DNA of 64,000 nucleotides from Psychrobacter pygoscelis (GCF_004335015.1 NZ_RQRU01000003.1:1-64000); one strand, 5' to 3'; positions 1 to 9,614 are shown, numbered from the stretch's first letter. The notes: a model not told the origin generated them from the sequence alone. Made by a program: numbers and translations.

Positions 1-1
1 T

Positions 2-2188
2 GGCGCAGCGATTAAAGCGGGCGACACAGTAGATATCGGCACAGCAGATGGTGAGAACAACCTAGCTGTCGTGAAATCCGGCAACACCATCAAATACAGC
101 CTGAAGAAGACGCTTGACTTAGGTGATGCAGGTAGCGTAACGACTGGCAATACAGTGACTAACAGTGCCGGTGTTACCGTTAATGACGGAGCTGGCAATA
201 AGACAGTAACAGCAGCAAACGGTATGACGGTGATTGATGGTAATGACAATGGTGCTAGATATGATGCACAAGGTTTGACATTTATCAATACCTCGACAGG
301 TGATACTTTATCAGGTGTGCCAAGTGTCACTAAAGACGGTATCAATGCTGGCAAAACCGTCATTAGAGACGTTGCAAGTGGTCTTGAAGGTAAGACACTG
401 GATGCAATAAAAACCGAAGGCTCAAGCAGTGCGCAGTGGAGCAATGCCGCTACGGTAGGTGATCTGACTCAAGTACAGAGCAATGTGACTAATGTCAGCC
501 ATAACGTTACTAACGTGACTCAAGCTTTGGGTGGTCAAGATGACAGTTTGGTAGATAAGCAAGGCAACCTAACTAGAGAAGGTCAGAAAGCGTTAATTAC
601 CTATAATGTCGCTGATCAAGCTGAATACGTGAATAACTCCGTTATCGGAGCGATTAATAAGATGAATGAGGAAGGTATTAAGTTCATCCACGTTAATAAC
701 GAGAATCCTGGCACCGAAATACCTAAAGAAGGATCGAACAATATAGATTCAAGCGCTGGCGGTGCCTACAGTACAGCTATTGGTTATCAAGCTAAGGTCG
801 GTTATCAAGCGGAGAACGGTATCGCCATTGGTAAAGGCTCGACGGTAACAGGCTCTGACAGTATCGCCATTGGTACAGGTAACGAGGTTACTGGGTCAGG
901 ATCTGGTGCTATCGGTGATCCATCAACCGTTAGTGGTAACAGTAGCTATTCAATAGGTAATGACAATAAGGTCAAATCAGATAACAGCTTTGTCCTTGGT
1001 AATAACGTCAGCAAAACAGCAAATAATTCGGTGAACCTTGGCGCGAAGTCAGCAGCTTATACCGAGGCTAATAAAGCAACGGCAGGTACCACCGAATATA
1101 AGCAAAGCAAGATTAATGGTGATACTTATAACTATGCAGGCGGAAACGCGGCAGGTGTAGTGACTGTTGGTGATGCAGGTAGCGAACGCCGTGTTCAAAA
1201 TGTCGCAGCTGGTTTGATTAGCGCAGACAGTACTGATGCTATTAACGGCAGTCAGTTATATGGCACTAATAAAGCTATCGAGAAGCTAGCTAACAATATC
1301 TCATCTACCTCTGGTAATGTCAGCAAAGGTCTGAATATTGGTGATGGGTCATCTGCTAATAACTATCAGCTTGGTGAGACAGTTAATGTCACTGGTGATG
1401 ATAATATCAGTACTCAGACAACGGCAGATGGGGTGAAGGTCTCGCTTAATGATAATATTTCTGTCCAGTCAGTCACTGCAGATGACGGTAAAGGTAACGT
1501 TACGACCCTAGATACTGCCGGTACTAGTGTTAAAGATGCAGCGGGTAATAGCAGCAACTATGGTGCTAAAGGCACGACAATAGCTGATGCAGATGGCAAT
1601 CAAAATATTACTACTGCTAAAGGCGCTACTGTTAAAGATGCGGCGGGTAATAAGACCACCTCTACAGCTGAAGGCGTAACGGTCACTGATGGCGAAAACT
1701 CTGCCATATACAGCTCTAAAGGTATTACTTTTGCCAATAATAAAGGCAATGACAATGTGAATACTAATGGACCACAAGTGACAGTTGAGGGCATTAGCGC
1801 TGGTGACTATGCCGTGACCAACGTCGCACCAGGTAAGGTCAGCGAAGGCAGCACCGATGCTATCAATGGTGGTCAGCTGTACGAGACCAACCGCGCTATT
1901 ACGCAGGTGGCTAATGGTGTCAACGAGCTTGGCTACAAGCTTGATGGTGTCAGAAAAGAGGCCAATGCGGGTATCTCATCAGCAATGGCGATGGCCTCTA
2001 TGCCGCAAGCCTACTTACCAGGTAAGAGTATGATATCTGGTGGTATCGCAAGCTACAACGGCGAGGGCGCAGTGGCAGTCGGTGTCTCCAAGCTGTCTGA
2101 CAATGGCCGCTGGGTATTTAAGATTAATGGTTCGGCCGATACCGAAGGCAATGCAGGTGCAGCTGCTGGTATAGGCATGCACTGGTAA
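2..2188 (+). CDS. Trimeric autotransporter adhesin, C-terminal part (5' end outside window)
   Basis: The reading frame is open to the left edge, so this is the C-terminal ~728 residues of a larger surface adhesin. Visible parts in order: stalk repeats of about 17 residues (G-x-T/S-V-x-D-A-x-G-N type), a YadA-like head block with AIG-type repeats (about nt 765-1050), a first neck (DSTDAINGSQLY, about nt 1225-1260), further stalk repeats (nt 1480-1740), a second neck (STDAINGGQLYETN) and a final membrane anchor of about 90 residues ending in the aromatic residue W. Such proteins trimerise, secrete their passenger through a 12-strand outer-membrane barrel and mediate attachment or autoagglutination. 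The ESPR signal and N-terminal head are not in the window. The downstream gene is its probable periplasmic partner. Confidence 0.93.
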   Translation, partial: GAAIKAGDTVDIGTADGENNLAVVKSGNTIKYSLKKTLDLGDAGSVTTGNTVTNSAGVTVNDGAGNKTVTAANGMTVIDGNDNGARYDAQGLTFINTSTGDTLSGVPSVTKDGINAGKTVIRDVASGLEGKTLDAIKTEGSSSAQWSNAATVGDLTQVQSNVTNVSHNVTNVTQALGGQDDSLVDKQGNLTREGQKALITYNVADQAEYVNNSVIGAINKMNEEGIKFIHVNNENPGTEIPKEGSNNIDSSAGGAYSTAIGYQAKVGYQAENGIAIGKGSTVTGSDSIAIGTGNEVTGSGSGAIGDPSTVSGNSSYSIGNDNKVKSDNSFVLGNNVSKTANNSVNLGAKSAAYTEANKATAGTTEYKQSKINGDTYNYAGGNAAGVVTVGDAGSERRVQNVAAGLISADSTDAINGSQLYGTNKAIEKLANNISSTSGNVSKGLNIGDGSSANNYQLGETVNVTGDDNISTQTTADGVKVSLNDNISVQSVTADDGKGNVTTLDTAGTSVKDAAGNSSNYGAKGTTIADADGNQNITTAKGATVKDAAGNKTTSTAEGVTVTDGENSAIYSSKGITFANNKGNDNVNTNGPQVTVEGISAGDYAVTNVAPGKVSEGSTDAINGGQLYETNRAITQVANGVNELGYKLDGVRKEANAGISSAMAMASMPQAYLPGKSMISGGIASYNGEGAVAVGVSKLSDNGRWVFKINGSADTEGNAGAAAGIGMHW

Positions 2189-2275
2189 GTTGGACGAGAC
2201 TTTATCAGGCTAGTAGGACTGGGGAGTACTCCGGTACTACTAGCAGCTCTTATATTAGTTAATCAAGGAATAAAA

Positions 2276-3142
2276 ATGAACAAGAATACCCAAACGACCA
2301 GTGTATTAAAATCTCTAGCGCTAGCAACGACACTTACGGGGCTACTACTAGGGACGGGCTGTACCAGCTCACTCAGTAGTAACATTAGTAGTGAAGGTCA
2401 AGTGGCTACCTCAGACTTAGTATTTCCTGAGTTGCAGCAAGCGTGGCAAAAAGATGGCCAGTTTCCTAACAGTGAGAACTTAAGTAAAATACGCCCAGGT
2501 GTCAGTAAGGATGATTTGTATCAGCTTATTGGCCGTCCACACTTTAGTGAAGCGCAACATGCTCGTGAGTGGGATTATATCTTTAAGTTCTATCAAGAAG
2601 ACGAGTCAATTAAGGTTTGCCAATATAAGGTCATCTTTGATAAAGACTATATAGCTCAGCAGTTTTATTGGCAGCCTGCAGATTGTGCCAAGTATGCACA
2701 GATTGATAAGCCTAGCGAGTCGGCTCCAGTTGTCGTAGCGCCAGCTGTTAAAGAACAAATCAATTTGGCTGCAGACACGCTCTTTGATTTTGATCAATGG
2801 CAAACTGAGTACATGACAGCCAACGGGAGGCAGTCACTTAACGAGCTTGCGGCCGTGTTAAGACGCTATCAAAATCAAGGTAATAGCCAAGTTTCAGTGA
2901 TAGGGTATACGGACCATTTAGGTGATGATGCTTATAACTTGGAGCTATCTAATCAGCGCGCGCAGACAGTGCGTCAGTATCTTATCTCTCAAGGTGTCGA
3001 TGCCAGTACCATTACAGCAGCGGGAAGAGGTGAGGCCAATCCATTGGCGCAATGTTCAGAGGTGAAAGGTCAAGCGTTGATTGACTGTTTACAACCAAAC
3101 CGCCGAGTAGAGGTCATCGTCAAGGTTTATGATCCTCAGTAA
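2276..3142 (+). CDS. tpgA: TpgA-like periplasmic partner of the adhesin (BamE/SmpA + OmpA-C domains)
   Basis: 288 residues. A hydrophobic N-terminal signal ends at a Cys (C29, GTGC), so it is probably a lipoprotein, although the lipobox is not ideal. Residues ~60-125 resemble the SmpA/OmlA (BamE) fold (KIRPGVSKDDLYQLIGRP). Residues ~165-285 are an OmpA C-terminal peptidoglycan-binding domain (GYTDHLGDDAYNLELSNQRA ... NRRVEVIV). In Acinetobacter Tol 5 the same architecture, encoded directly after the adhesin AtaA, is TpgA, which binds the adhesin anchor and peptidoglycan. The gene starts 88 bp after the adhesin with a good AAGGAA ribosome site, consistent with one operon. The symbol is assigned by architecture and neighbourhood, not by alignment. 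Confidence 0.82.
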   Translation: MNKNTQTTSVLKSLALATTLTGLLLGTGCTSSLSSNISSEGQVATSDLVFPELQQAWQKDGQFPNSENLSKIRPGVSKDDLYQLIGRPHFSEAQHAREWDYIFKFYQEDESIKVCQYKVIFDKDYIAQQFYWQPADCAKYAQIDKPSESAPVVVAPAVKEQINLAADTLFDFDQWQTEYMTANGRQSLNELAAVLRRYQNQGNSQVSVIGYTDHLGDDAYNLELSNQRAQTVRQYLISQGVDASTITAAGRGEANPLAQCSEVKGQALIDCLQPNRRVEVIVKVYDPQ

Positions 3143-3205
3143 GCATTTACGCCCTAACTTATCATGACAGAAACTATCGTGATAAGAGTAGTACTCTCTA
3201 TAGGT

Positions 3206-3238
3206 AAAAACCGTTGATGATAATCAGCGGTTTTTTTT
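3206..3238 (+). terminator. Intrinsic terminator of the adhesin operon
   Basis: A 13-bp stem (arms starting AAAAACCG, one G-T pair) with a GATA loop is followed by a run of eight T, 64 bp after the tpgA-like stop codon. Confidence 0.85.
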
Positions 3239-3695
3239 ATAGGTTGAGGGAATTTTAGATTAAAGTGCTAATTTTTAATCAATTAAAGATAAAAATTAAT
3301 GTTTCTTAATAGCTGAGGTGATTTTGATTAAAAAATAGAATTTATTTTAAATAATAAGGCAATTTTTGAGGTAGTGGACTATTTTCATAAATTAACTCGG
3401 CTTATAATAGTTACAAAATAGTCAATATATTATTTGATATCTTTTGAATTAAGTGGCTGATAATTTTAAGCTTGTACTGTTTTTCAACCAGCGCCCACTT
3501 CTTAGAAATCTAAAGTTCCGGGACTATTTTACCCCCAATCAACTCAGAATTTATCCATGTTGAATGTCTTGAATCAGCGTCATAATCGTCGTTGGTTGAT
3601 TTTTATTGTATTGAAATCATCTTGAAGCAGCTGTGTCTAATTAAGGCATGTTTTGATTCAGAATTGATGATGACTTTATGGGAAAAGGATTTTTT
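3239..3695. other. AT-rich intergenic region before the first DASS gene
   Basis: About 450 bp, very AT-rich. No convincing gene, RNA or strong promoter was recognised; the promoter of the symporter gene should lie here. Confidence 0.5.
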
Positions 3696-5129
3696 ATGTC
3701 AGAATTACAACCCCGTAATAACCTTGATAGCCATATTCCGCATGATGGCAATGAATATCTGTTTACAGATACCTTCCCTAAGGGCACTGGCAAAGGACTG
3801 ATTATCTTTGCTATAGCGGCCATTATCAGCGTTATTATATACAATGTACTGCCCTTTGATACTAACGCCAATAAAGGCTTGGCAATGTTAGTTTTCATTG
3901 GAGCGTTATGGTTAACTGAGGCCGTTCATGTCACTATTACGGCCATTTTAGTCATGATTATCGGTGTGGTGATTGGTATTCCTGATTTCGATACTACCAG
4001 CGCCCTTGCCAGTTTTTCTAATCCCATTATTTATATCTTTTTTGGTGGTTTTGCTCTTGCAGCAGCACTTCATGTGCAGCAGCTAGATCGTAAAATCGCT
4101 TTGAAGATTATCTCTTTATCAGGTGGTAGATTAGGCACGGCCGTGCTATTAATATTTTCGGCGACGGCTATCTTGTCGATGTGGATATCCAATACGGCTA
4201 CAGCTGCTATGATGCTGCCGCTTGCCATCGGTATGCTGTCACAGGTTGACCGCGAAAACGACCGTGGTACCTTTGTATTCGTGCTACTTGGTATCGCTTA
4301 CGCCGCAAGTCTTGGTGGTCTAGGGACCTTAGTAGGCTCACCGCCGAATGCCATTGCCGCAAAAGCACTTGATCTTACCTTTGTCGATTGGATGAAGTTC
4401 GGTATTCCAATGATGCTGGTTTTGACACCACTGCTCATCGGGGTGATGTATCTGGTATTGAGACCCAATCTTAAAGTACAAATCAATGTGGAGCATTCGG
4501 ATGACATTCCTTGGACGCTACCTAGAATCCTAACCATCATTATTTTTATTCTTGCTGCTGGTTCGTGGATAATGAGTAAGAAAATCGGAGATGCTACCGG
4601 AATTGCTAGTATTGATTCGATTATTGCTTTAGCCGCTGCGGCTGCAGTGGTCAGTTTAGGCTTGGTATCTTGGAAGCAGGTCTCTGATAATACGGATTGG
4701 GGCGTGCTCATGCTATTCGGTGGAGGTATTGCACTATCCAACGTCCTTGAGCTATCAGGCGCTTCATTGGTAATGGGGGAGACTGTTGCTAGTTTGTTAG
4801 TCGCCGCTCCACTATTGCTGGTTATGATAGCTATCTCAGCGTTTATCATTTTCTTGACGGAGTTTGCTTCTAATACAGCGTCAGCAGCTTTATTAGTGCC
4901 AGTATTTATGGCGATTGCTCAGCATATGGGACTGCCTGAAGAAGTCTTAGTATTGATTATCGGGATTGGCGCTTCTTGTGCCTTTATGTTGCCTGTGGCC
5001 ACTCCGCCTAATGCGATTGTCTATGGTACTGGTCTTATTAGACAAGCGGAGATGGTTAAGGTAGGTATCATTCTAAATATCGTGGCTACTATTGTTGTTG
5101 GTTGCTGGGCATATTTCTTTTTGATGTAA
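3696..5129 (+). CDS. DASS-family sodium/dicarboxylate symporter (copy 1)
   Basis: 477 residues, inner membrane, about 11-14 hydrophobic segments. It carries both SNT signatures of the divalent anion:Na+ symporter family (WISNTATAAMMLP and TEFASNTASAALLVP), which bind Na+ and substrate carboxylate, plus the conserved ATPPNAI segment near the C-terminus. Expected role is uptake of C4-dicarboxylates (succinate, malate, fumarate) or a related anion; the substrate cannot be read from sequence. An ATG at 3678 is in frame, but 3696 is preferred because a GGAAAAGGA ribosome site lies 7 nt upstream and the product then has exactly the length of the downstream paralogue. Confidence 0.9.
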   Translation: MSELQPRNNLDSHIPHDGNEYLFTDTFPKGTGKGLIIFAIAAIISVIIYNVLPFDTNANKGLAMLVFIGALWLTEAVHVTITAILVMIIGVVIGIPDFDTTSALASFSNPIIYIFFGGFALAAALHVQQLDRKIALKIISLSGGRLGTAVLLIFSATAILSMWISNTATAAMMLPLAIGMLSQVDRENDRGTFVFVLLGIAYAASLGGLGTLVGSPPNAIAAKALDLTFVDWMKFGIPMMLVLTPLLIGVMYLVLRPNLKVQINVEHSDDIPWTLPRILTIIIFILAAGSWIMSKKIGDATGIASIDSIIALAAAAAVVSLGLVSWKQVSDNTDWGVLMLFGGGIALSNVLELSGASLVMGETVASLLVAAPLLLVMIAISAFIIFLTEFASNTASAALLVPVFMAIAQHMGLPEEVLVLIIGIGASCAFMLPVATPPNAIVYGTGLIRQAEMVKVGIILNIVATIVVGCWAYFFLM

Positions 5130-5215
5130 TGCCGAGTTTGCTTATCAGTTGATTGGCATGATATTTATTACATAAAATCACCGTTTCTTCTTATCATATT
5201 TTGAGATGTTAACTG

Positions 5216-5246
5216 AGTCAGATACTAAAAGTATCTGGCTTTTTTT
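5216..5246 (+). terminator. Intrinsic terminator between the two DASS genes
   Basis: A 10-bp stem (AGTCAGATAC / GTATCTGGCT) with loop TAAAA is followed by a T run. It indicates that the two tandem symporter genes are separate transcription units. Confidence 0.82.
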
Positions 5247-5265
5247 ATGGTCAACCGCTGGCTAA

Positions 5266-5310
5266 GTCTGCAAAAAATTCATCACAGTACCGCTAAATCG
5301 GTTATTAGTA
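5266..5310 (-). repeat. Partial copy of the dispersed foldback repeat (copy E)
   Basis: Read on the minus strand, nt 5296 to 5266 match the left arm of the repeat seen at 45998-46148 (TAGCGGTACTG then GATGAATTTTTTGCAG) with few differences. The right half is missing; it lies directly after the terminator of the first DASS gene. Confidence 0.65.
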
Positions 5311-5412
5311 AACTTAAGTTTGTTATTTATTATGAGCTTGTATTAATTTCTGCAACTATTTGTTATAGTATTACAAAAAATTTGCAATATTATTATATTA
5401 AAGGGAATTAAT

Positions 5413-6846
5413 ATGTCTAAAAATTCATCAAATCATCAATTTGCGACCCCGCCACCAGACAATACTCGTGAGAGTCCGGATAATGACCCTTTTCCAAAAG
5501 GGACGCAAAAAGGTCTAATTATCCTAGCTGTCGCGGCTATTATCAGTATTATTATTTTTAATACCCTTCCTTTTGAGACTAATGTCAATAAAGGTCTGGC
5601 AGTGTTGGTCTTTATTGGGACATTATGGCTTACTGAAGCCGTGCATGTCACTATTACTGCTATCTTGGTCATAGTCATTGGGGTCGCTGTTGGTATTCCT
5701 GACTTCGATACAACCACGGCACTGGCTAGCTTCGCTAACCCAATTATCTATATCTTCTTTGGTGGCTTTGCTTTGGCAGCGGCATTAAACGTTCAGCAAC
5801 TCGATAAGAAGATTGCTCTTAAGATTATCTCGCTATCAGGCGGCCGACTAAGCACGGCAGTGATCCTTATTTTTATCGCTACTGCCTTGCTATCCATGTG
5901 GATATCGAATACGGCTACGGCGGCCATGATGCTACCGCTTGCTATCGGCATGTTGTCACAAATCGATCGTGAAAAAGATCGGGGTACTTTCGTTTTTATC
6001 TTGCTTGGAATTGCTTATTCAGCGAATCTTGGTGGATTAGGAACGCTAGTGGGCTCACCGCCTAATGCTATCGCTGCCGAGGCTTTGGGCTTGACCTTCA
6101 TCGACTGGATGAAGTTCGGTATTCCCATGATGTTAATATTGACGCCATTGCTATTAGCAGTCATGTATTTTGTCCTAAAACCCAACTTAAAACTGCGATT
6201 CAACCCATCACAATCAGAAGCTATCCCATGGACCACGCCGCGGATTCTGACGATCATTGTTTTCATATTAACGGCAGCGTCGTGGATTATGAGTAAAAAG
6301 CTCGGCGCGATGTTTGATATCTCCAAGATGGATTCTGTCATTGCTCTTAGTGCTGCCGCAGTCGTAGTCAGTGTCGGGCTAGTATCTTGGAAGCAAGTGT
6401 CGGACAATACTGACTGGGGCGTACTCATGCTATTCGGGGGCGGTATCGCCTTGTCCAATGTACTAAAGTTCTCAGGTGCCTCTTTGGTCATGGGCGAGAC
6501 AGTTGCCAATGCCTTAATTAGTGCTCCACTAATATTGGTCATGTTAGCGATTGCCGCCTTTATTATTTTTTTAACGGAGTTTGCTTCCAATACCGCGTCA
6601 GCGGCCTTGCTAGTGCCAGTGTTTTTGGCTATTGCTGAACAAATGGGTCTACCGCATGAAGTGCTGGTGATGATTATCGGTATCGGTGCTTCTTGTGCCT
6701 TCATGCTACCAGTAGCCACGCCGCCAAATGCCATCGTCTATGGGACAGGGCTGATTAAACAGTCTGAGATGATCCGCGTAGGTATGGTTCTAAATATAGT
6801 GGCGATAGTGTTAGTCGGCTGCTGGGCTTATTTCTTTTTGTTATAA
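5413..6846 (+). CDS. DASS-family sodium/dicarboxylate symporter (copy 2)
   Basis: 477 residues, closely similar to the preceding protein over its whole length, including WISNTATAAMMLP, TEFASNTASAALLVP and LPVATPPNAIVYGTG. The first ~25 residues and the loop around residues 235-290 differ most. Start ATG 5413 has AAAGGG 8 nt upstream. The pair arose by tandem duplication, and silent-site divergence is obvious by eye, so the duplication is not recent. Separate terminators suggest separate control. Substrate is unknown; divergence in affinity or substrate is an inference. Confidence 0.9.
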   Translation: MSKNSSNHQFATPPPDNTRESPDNDPFPKGTQKGLIILAVAAIISIIIFNTLPFETNVNKGLAVLVFIGTLWLTEAVHVTITAILVIVIGVAVGIPDFDTTTALASFANPIIYIFFGGFALAAALNVQQLDKKIALKIISLSGGRLSTAVILIFIATALLSMWISNTATAAMMLPLAIGMLSQIDREKDRGTFVFILLGIAYSANLGGLGTLVGSPPNAIAAEALGLTFIDWMKFGIPMMLILTPLLLAVMYFVLKPNLKLRFNPSQSEAIPWTTPRILTIIVFILTAASWIMSKKLGAMFDISKMDSVIALSAAAVVVSVGLVSWKQVSDNTDWGVLMLFGGGIALSNVLKFSGASLVMGETVANALISAPLILVMLAIAAFIIFLTEFASNTASAALLVPVFLAIAEQMGLPHEVLVMIIGIGASCAFMLPVATPPNAIVYGTGLIKQSEMIRVGMVLNIVAIVLVGCWAYFFLL

Positions 6847-6882
6847 CTAGGCCTGTCTCAATAGAGCAAAAGACTATACAAC

Positions 6883-6914
6883 AAACCGCTGAGTTCATCA
6901 GCGGTTTTTATTTT
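6883..6914 (+). terminator. Intrinsic terminator of the second DASS gene
   Basis: Perfect 10-bp stem AAACCGCTGA / TCAGCGGTTT with loop GTTCA, followed by TTATTTT. Confidence 0.85.
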
Positions 6915-6998
6915 ATAGCGCTTAACAAGGCAAGCTGATAATAAAACCAAAATAACCTAAGCAAATATTATAGTTTAATTCACTTCAGTCATGATGAG

Positions 6999-8228
6999 TT
7001 AATTTGCCTCATTCAGCCAAACCCAACCATTCTCAAGCCAAACCATGACGGTAGCAAGCTCTATGCCATGATCCTCATTGCATAAGTCGGCTTGCGTTAA
7101 CGACTCGCCATCCGCCAGCTGTCTGAGCAATGACGCCTCGGTGCAGCTAAGACCATCAAGACGTTGACCATTGGCAAATAAAGTACACTCGCCATCAATA
7201 TTGCTATAGAGCAGTCGGCTACTATAATCAATATGGATCGTTGCCCCTTCTGCTAAAGCATGCGCTAATTCATCAGTATCGATAGTCTCTTCGGGGATTA
7301 GCAGATCGTATTGACGCTTACTCACAACTTCACTCACCGCTTGACGTATCAAATCATCGCCACGCTCAGAGGTTAGCATGTCGATTAGCTGGGCTTTGAT
7401 TTGCTCAATACTATCAGCTTGTAGTTGACCTGAAGGCTGAAGAGATTGCTCAAGTAGCATGGGCACAAATAATGCCTGCTCACTGGTCGCCACATCAGCT
7501 AAGCTGTCGAGTATCTGCATTAGGTTAGGGCGACGAAAACCAAATGAGAAGGTCAAGCAGTTATCGACGGCCACCCCGTAATGGGATAATTTGGGCGGTA
7601 CATACAGTACATCGCCAGCTTCTAATACGTCATCAAATATAATCTCGCCCATATCATCAAAGATTCGAATCGGCTCATTTGGAATAAACGCCGTAGTCTC
7701 ATCGCAGTATTTGCCTAATTGCCAGCGTCTGCGGCCAAAGCCTTGCGCTAAAAAGACATCGTAGTCATCATAATGTTTGCCAACGGAGCCACCTTCAGGG
7801 GCAAAAGAAACCATAATATCATCACGTTGCCACTGCGGGATGAAGTCAAACGCTCGCCACAGCTGCCCCAGCTCCGGTGACCACTGCTCTAAGTTTTGCA
7901 CCAGTACTGTCCAGTTGCTATAGTTCTTTGTGCCTTGACGGCTACTATTATTGGTCTGGGCAAGTAGCGGTGCAAAATCATCCTCATTCAGTGGTGTCTT
8001 TTTGACCGTCCACTGCGGCGTTGAGCCTTGCGAATTATTCGGCTTATTTATCAAGAGACGGGCAAGCGCTTCTTCATCTAAAGCTAAGCCCAAAATATCT
8101 TCAGGTTCGAACATGCCGATCAGCTGGGGCAGTCCTTGCTTAATCAGGAGGGGTTTTTTTTGCCAGTATTCAGCTAGAAACTGGGCGGGGGTTATGCTAT
8201 CGGGTAAACAGAATTTTGGAGAAGTCAT
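6999..8228 (-). CDS. roxA: Ribosomal protein uL16 arginine hydroxylase (RoxA/YcfD-type JmjC oxygenase)
   Basis: 409 residues, slightly longer than E. coli YcfD. The N-terminal YWQKKPLLIKQG stretch is typical of the bacterial ROX family. The double-stranded beta-helix carries the Fe(II) triad as H152-Y-D154 (GKHYDDYDVFL) and H216 (LSHYGVAVDN). The C-terminal ~170 residues form the dimerisation and winged-helix region. Known relatives use 2-oxoglutarate and O2 to hydroxylate an arginine of ribosomal protein uL16 near the peptidyl transferase centre. It stands alone, convergent with the DASS gene. Confidence 0.88.
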   Translation of the reverse strand: MTSPKFCLPDSITPAQFLAEYWQKKPLLIKQGLPQLIGMFEPEDILGLALDEEALARLLINKPNNSQGSTPQWTVKKTPLNEDDFAPLLAQTNNSSRQGTKNYSNWTVLVQNLEQWSPELGQLWRAFDFIPQWQRDDIMVSFAPEGGSVGKHYDDYDVFLAQGFGRRRWQLGKYCDETTAFIPNEPIRIFDDMGEIIFDDVLEAGDVLYVPPKLSHYGVAVDNCLTFSFGFRRPNLMQILDSLADVATSEQALFVPMLLEQSLQPSGQLQADSIEQIKAQLIDMLTSERGDDLIRQAVSEVVSKRQYDLLIPEETIDTDELAHALAEGATIHIDYSSRLLYSNIDGECTLFANGQRLDGLSCTEASLLRQLADGESLTQADLCNEDHGIELATVMVWLENGWVWLNEAN

Positions 8229-8429
8229 GGGTAAATCCGGATCGTTGGTCTATCAAGGTAGTTAGGTATTGTTAAGAATTCAGAAGTAGAATAAAAATAA
8301 TAGGCAGCTTTAGAAAAACAGGTGAATGGTTTATGATTGCGTTAGCAACTGGCTTATAAAAATGAGCTGTTCAGTACGATACTTTTAATCCTATGGCGTT
8401 AATACCATACCCCTAATATTAGGAAATTT

Positions 8430-8630
8430 ATGAAACCCTTTGCACTTATTATAATGCTTATCAGTACTTTATTTCTGCAGGCTTGCGTCCACAAGATAGT
8501 CACTGTTCCGGCCAAGGTAGCCTATAAAACCACCAAAGGTGTGGTCAAAGGAACTGTTGCCGTAGGTAAAGCCATCATTCCGGGTGGAGATGACGATGAA
8601 GGCGATGATAAAGGTAAAAAGAAGAAGTAG
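8430..8630 (+). CDS. Small lipoprotein with lysine-rich tail
   Basis: 66 residues. The hydrophobic leader MKPFALIIMLISTLFLQAC ends in an LQAC lipobox, so the mature protein has only ~48 residues. It contains a repeated VPAKVAYKTTKGVVKGTVAVGKA segment and an acidic-then-basic tail (DDDEGDDKGKKKK). Short lipoproteins with the HKIVTVPxKVAYKTTKGVVKG core occur in Moraxellaceae; function is unknown. An AGGA ribosome site lies 6 nt before the ATG. Divergent from roxA. Confidence 0.8.
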   Translation: MKPFALIIMLISTLFLQACVHKIVTVPAKVAYKTTKGVVKGTVAVGKAIIPGGDDDEGDDKGKKKK

Positions 8631-8981
8631 CACAAAGCGCTAACGACTCTAATTAACAATAAAGACAGGTTAGCAAGTCCGCGTTTATAAGAAGGCGGAC
8701 ATTGTCTTGCCTGCTATAAACCAATTGTAATATTAACTTGATCTAGCCAAGCGATATTATAACGCAGCAACCTTGTACAACCCTAATCAAATTCCCCTCT
8801 AGTAATAATGCATAAGATAGCATTGGATAAAAAGCTACAACCACCTCTTCAGTATACCCATGAAAAAGAGTAGTGACATTTTCTGACTATCCACAAATAC
8901 GGCAACGAAGTTACTTAAAAGACAGCTAACAGAAACTAATTGTTCTAGAAAAAATTTAACAACAAGATGTTTGCTCCACAA
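8631..8981. other. Intergenic region, convergent genes
   Basis: About 350 bp. An imperfect hairpin near 8671-8718 (GTCCGC ... GCGGAC) lacks a T run, so I do not call it a terminator. Nothing else recognised. Confidence 0.45.
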
Positions 8982-9614
8982 CTAACGAAGCACTCTTTTT
9001 AACGGCGTGAAGGTATAAAGGACAGCACTAATCAGGCCGCCTAACAATGCCAACGCCATGTCTTTATGAGCGTCCCACATATCGCCTTGTTGACCATTAT
9101 AAGCTTCTGCATCCTCTGCAGATAAGGTCATCGCAATACCCCATTCAAACAACTCATAGAGCATGCTTGAAGCCATATTTAGTAGTAGCGTAATGGCGAT
9201 AAGCTGACGCGGGGAGGGTAGGCGTAAGATAGCCTTTAAGCCATTGTACATCGCCGCGAATAACAGCAAGCCATAGCTAAAATGCACCAGCCTATCGTAC
9301 ATATTGCGCTGCCAGCCAAAGTAGTCGGTTAACTTGAAGCCCAATAGCGCATGCGACCAGTCATCATAAGGCACATATGAATACAGATAGCGCGCACCAA
9401 TGATATGAATTAGCAAAAATAACATGGAGAGACTATAAGCATGGGTGCCAATAGATAAATAACGATAAGCCGTAAGCATCATCGCCATAAAAATCAAGGT
9501 ACCAGCTTGATGCAAGAGGTAGCTTGACCATTCTAATGGCTCAATGCTGGCAAGCAGCATGACTATAATCACTACAAAAGAGCTAACTAGAACAGTTTTA
9601 GGCCATTTAAGCAT
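8982..9614 (-). CDS. DUF2238-family inner membrane protein (YjdF-like)
   Basis: 210 residues, about six transmembrane segments. Conserved family features are RYLYSYVPYDDWSHALLG, NMYDRLVHFSYGLLL and the YELFEW ... QGDMWDAHKDMALALLG C-terminal block. The many conserved acidic and His residues within membrane segments suggest a metal- or lipid-linked role, but no function is established. GGAAG ribosome site 9 nt before the ATG. Lies downstream of purB but separated by the purB terminator. Confidence 0.82.
   Translation of the reverse strand: MLKWPKTVLVSSFVVIIVMLLASIEPLEWSSYLLHQAGTLIFMAMMLTAYRYLSIGTHAYSLSMLFLLIHIIGARYLYSYVPYDDWSHALLGFKLTDYFGWQRNMYDRLVHFSYGLLLFAAMYNGLKAILRLPSPRQLIAITLLLNMASSMLYELFEWGIAMTLSAEDAEAYNGQQGDMWDAHKDMALALLGGLISAVLYTFTPLKRVLR

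Noticed and set aside
6015..6734. 239-codon open frame antisense to the second DASS gene
   Set aside because: It mirrors a conserved coding region of the DASS gene, and the first DASS copy has a similar antisense frame; a consequence of codon bias.
8671..8718. Hairpin GTCCGC ... GCGGAC after the small lipoprotein gene
   Set aside because: Lacks a T run and the stem is short; not called a terminator.
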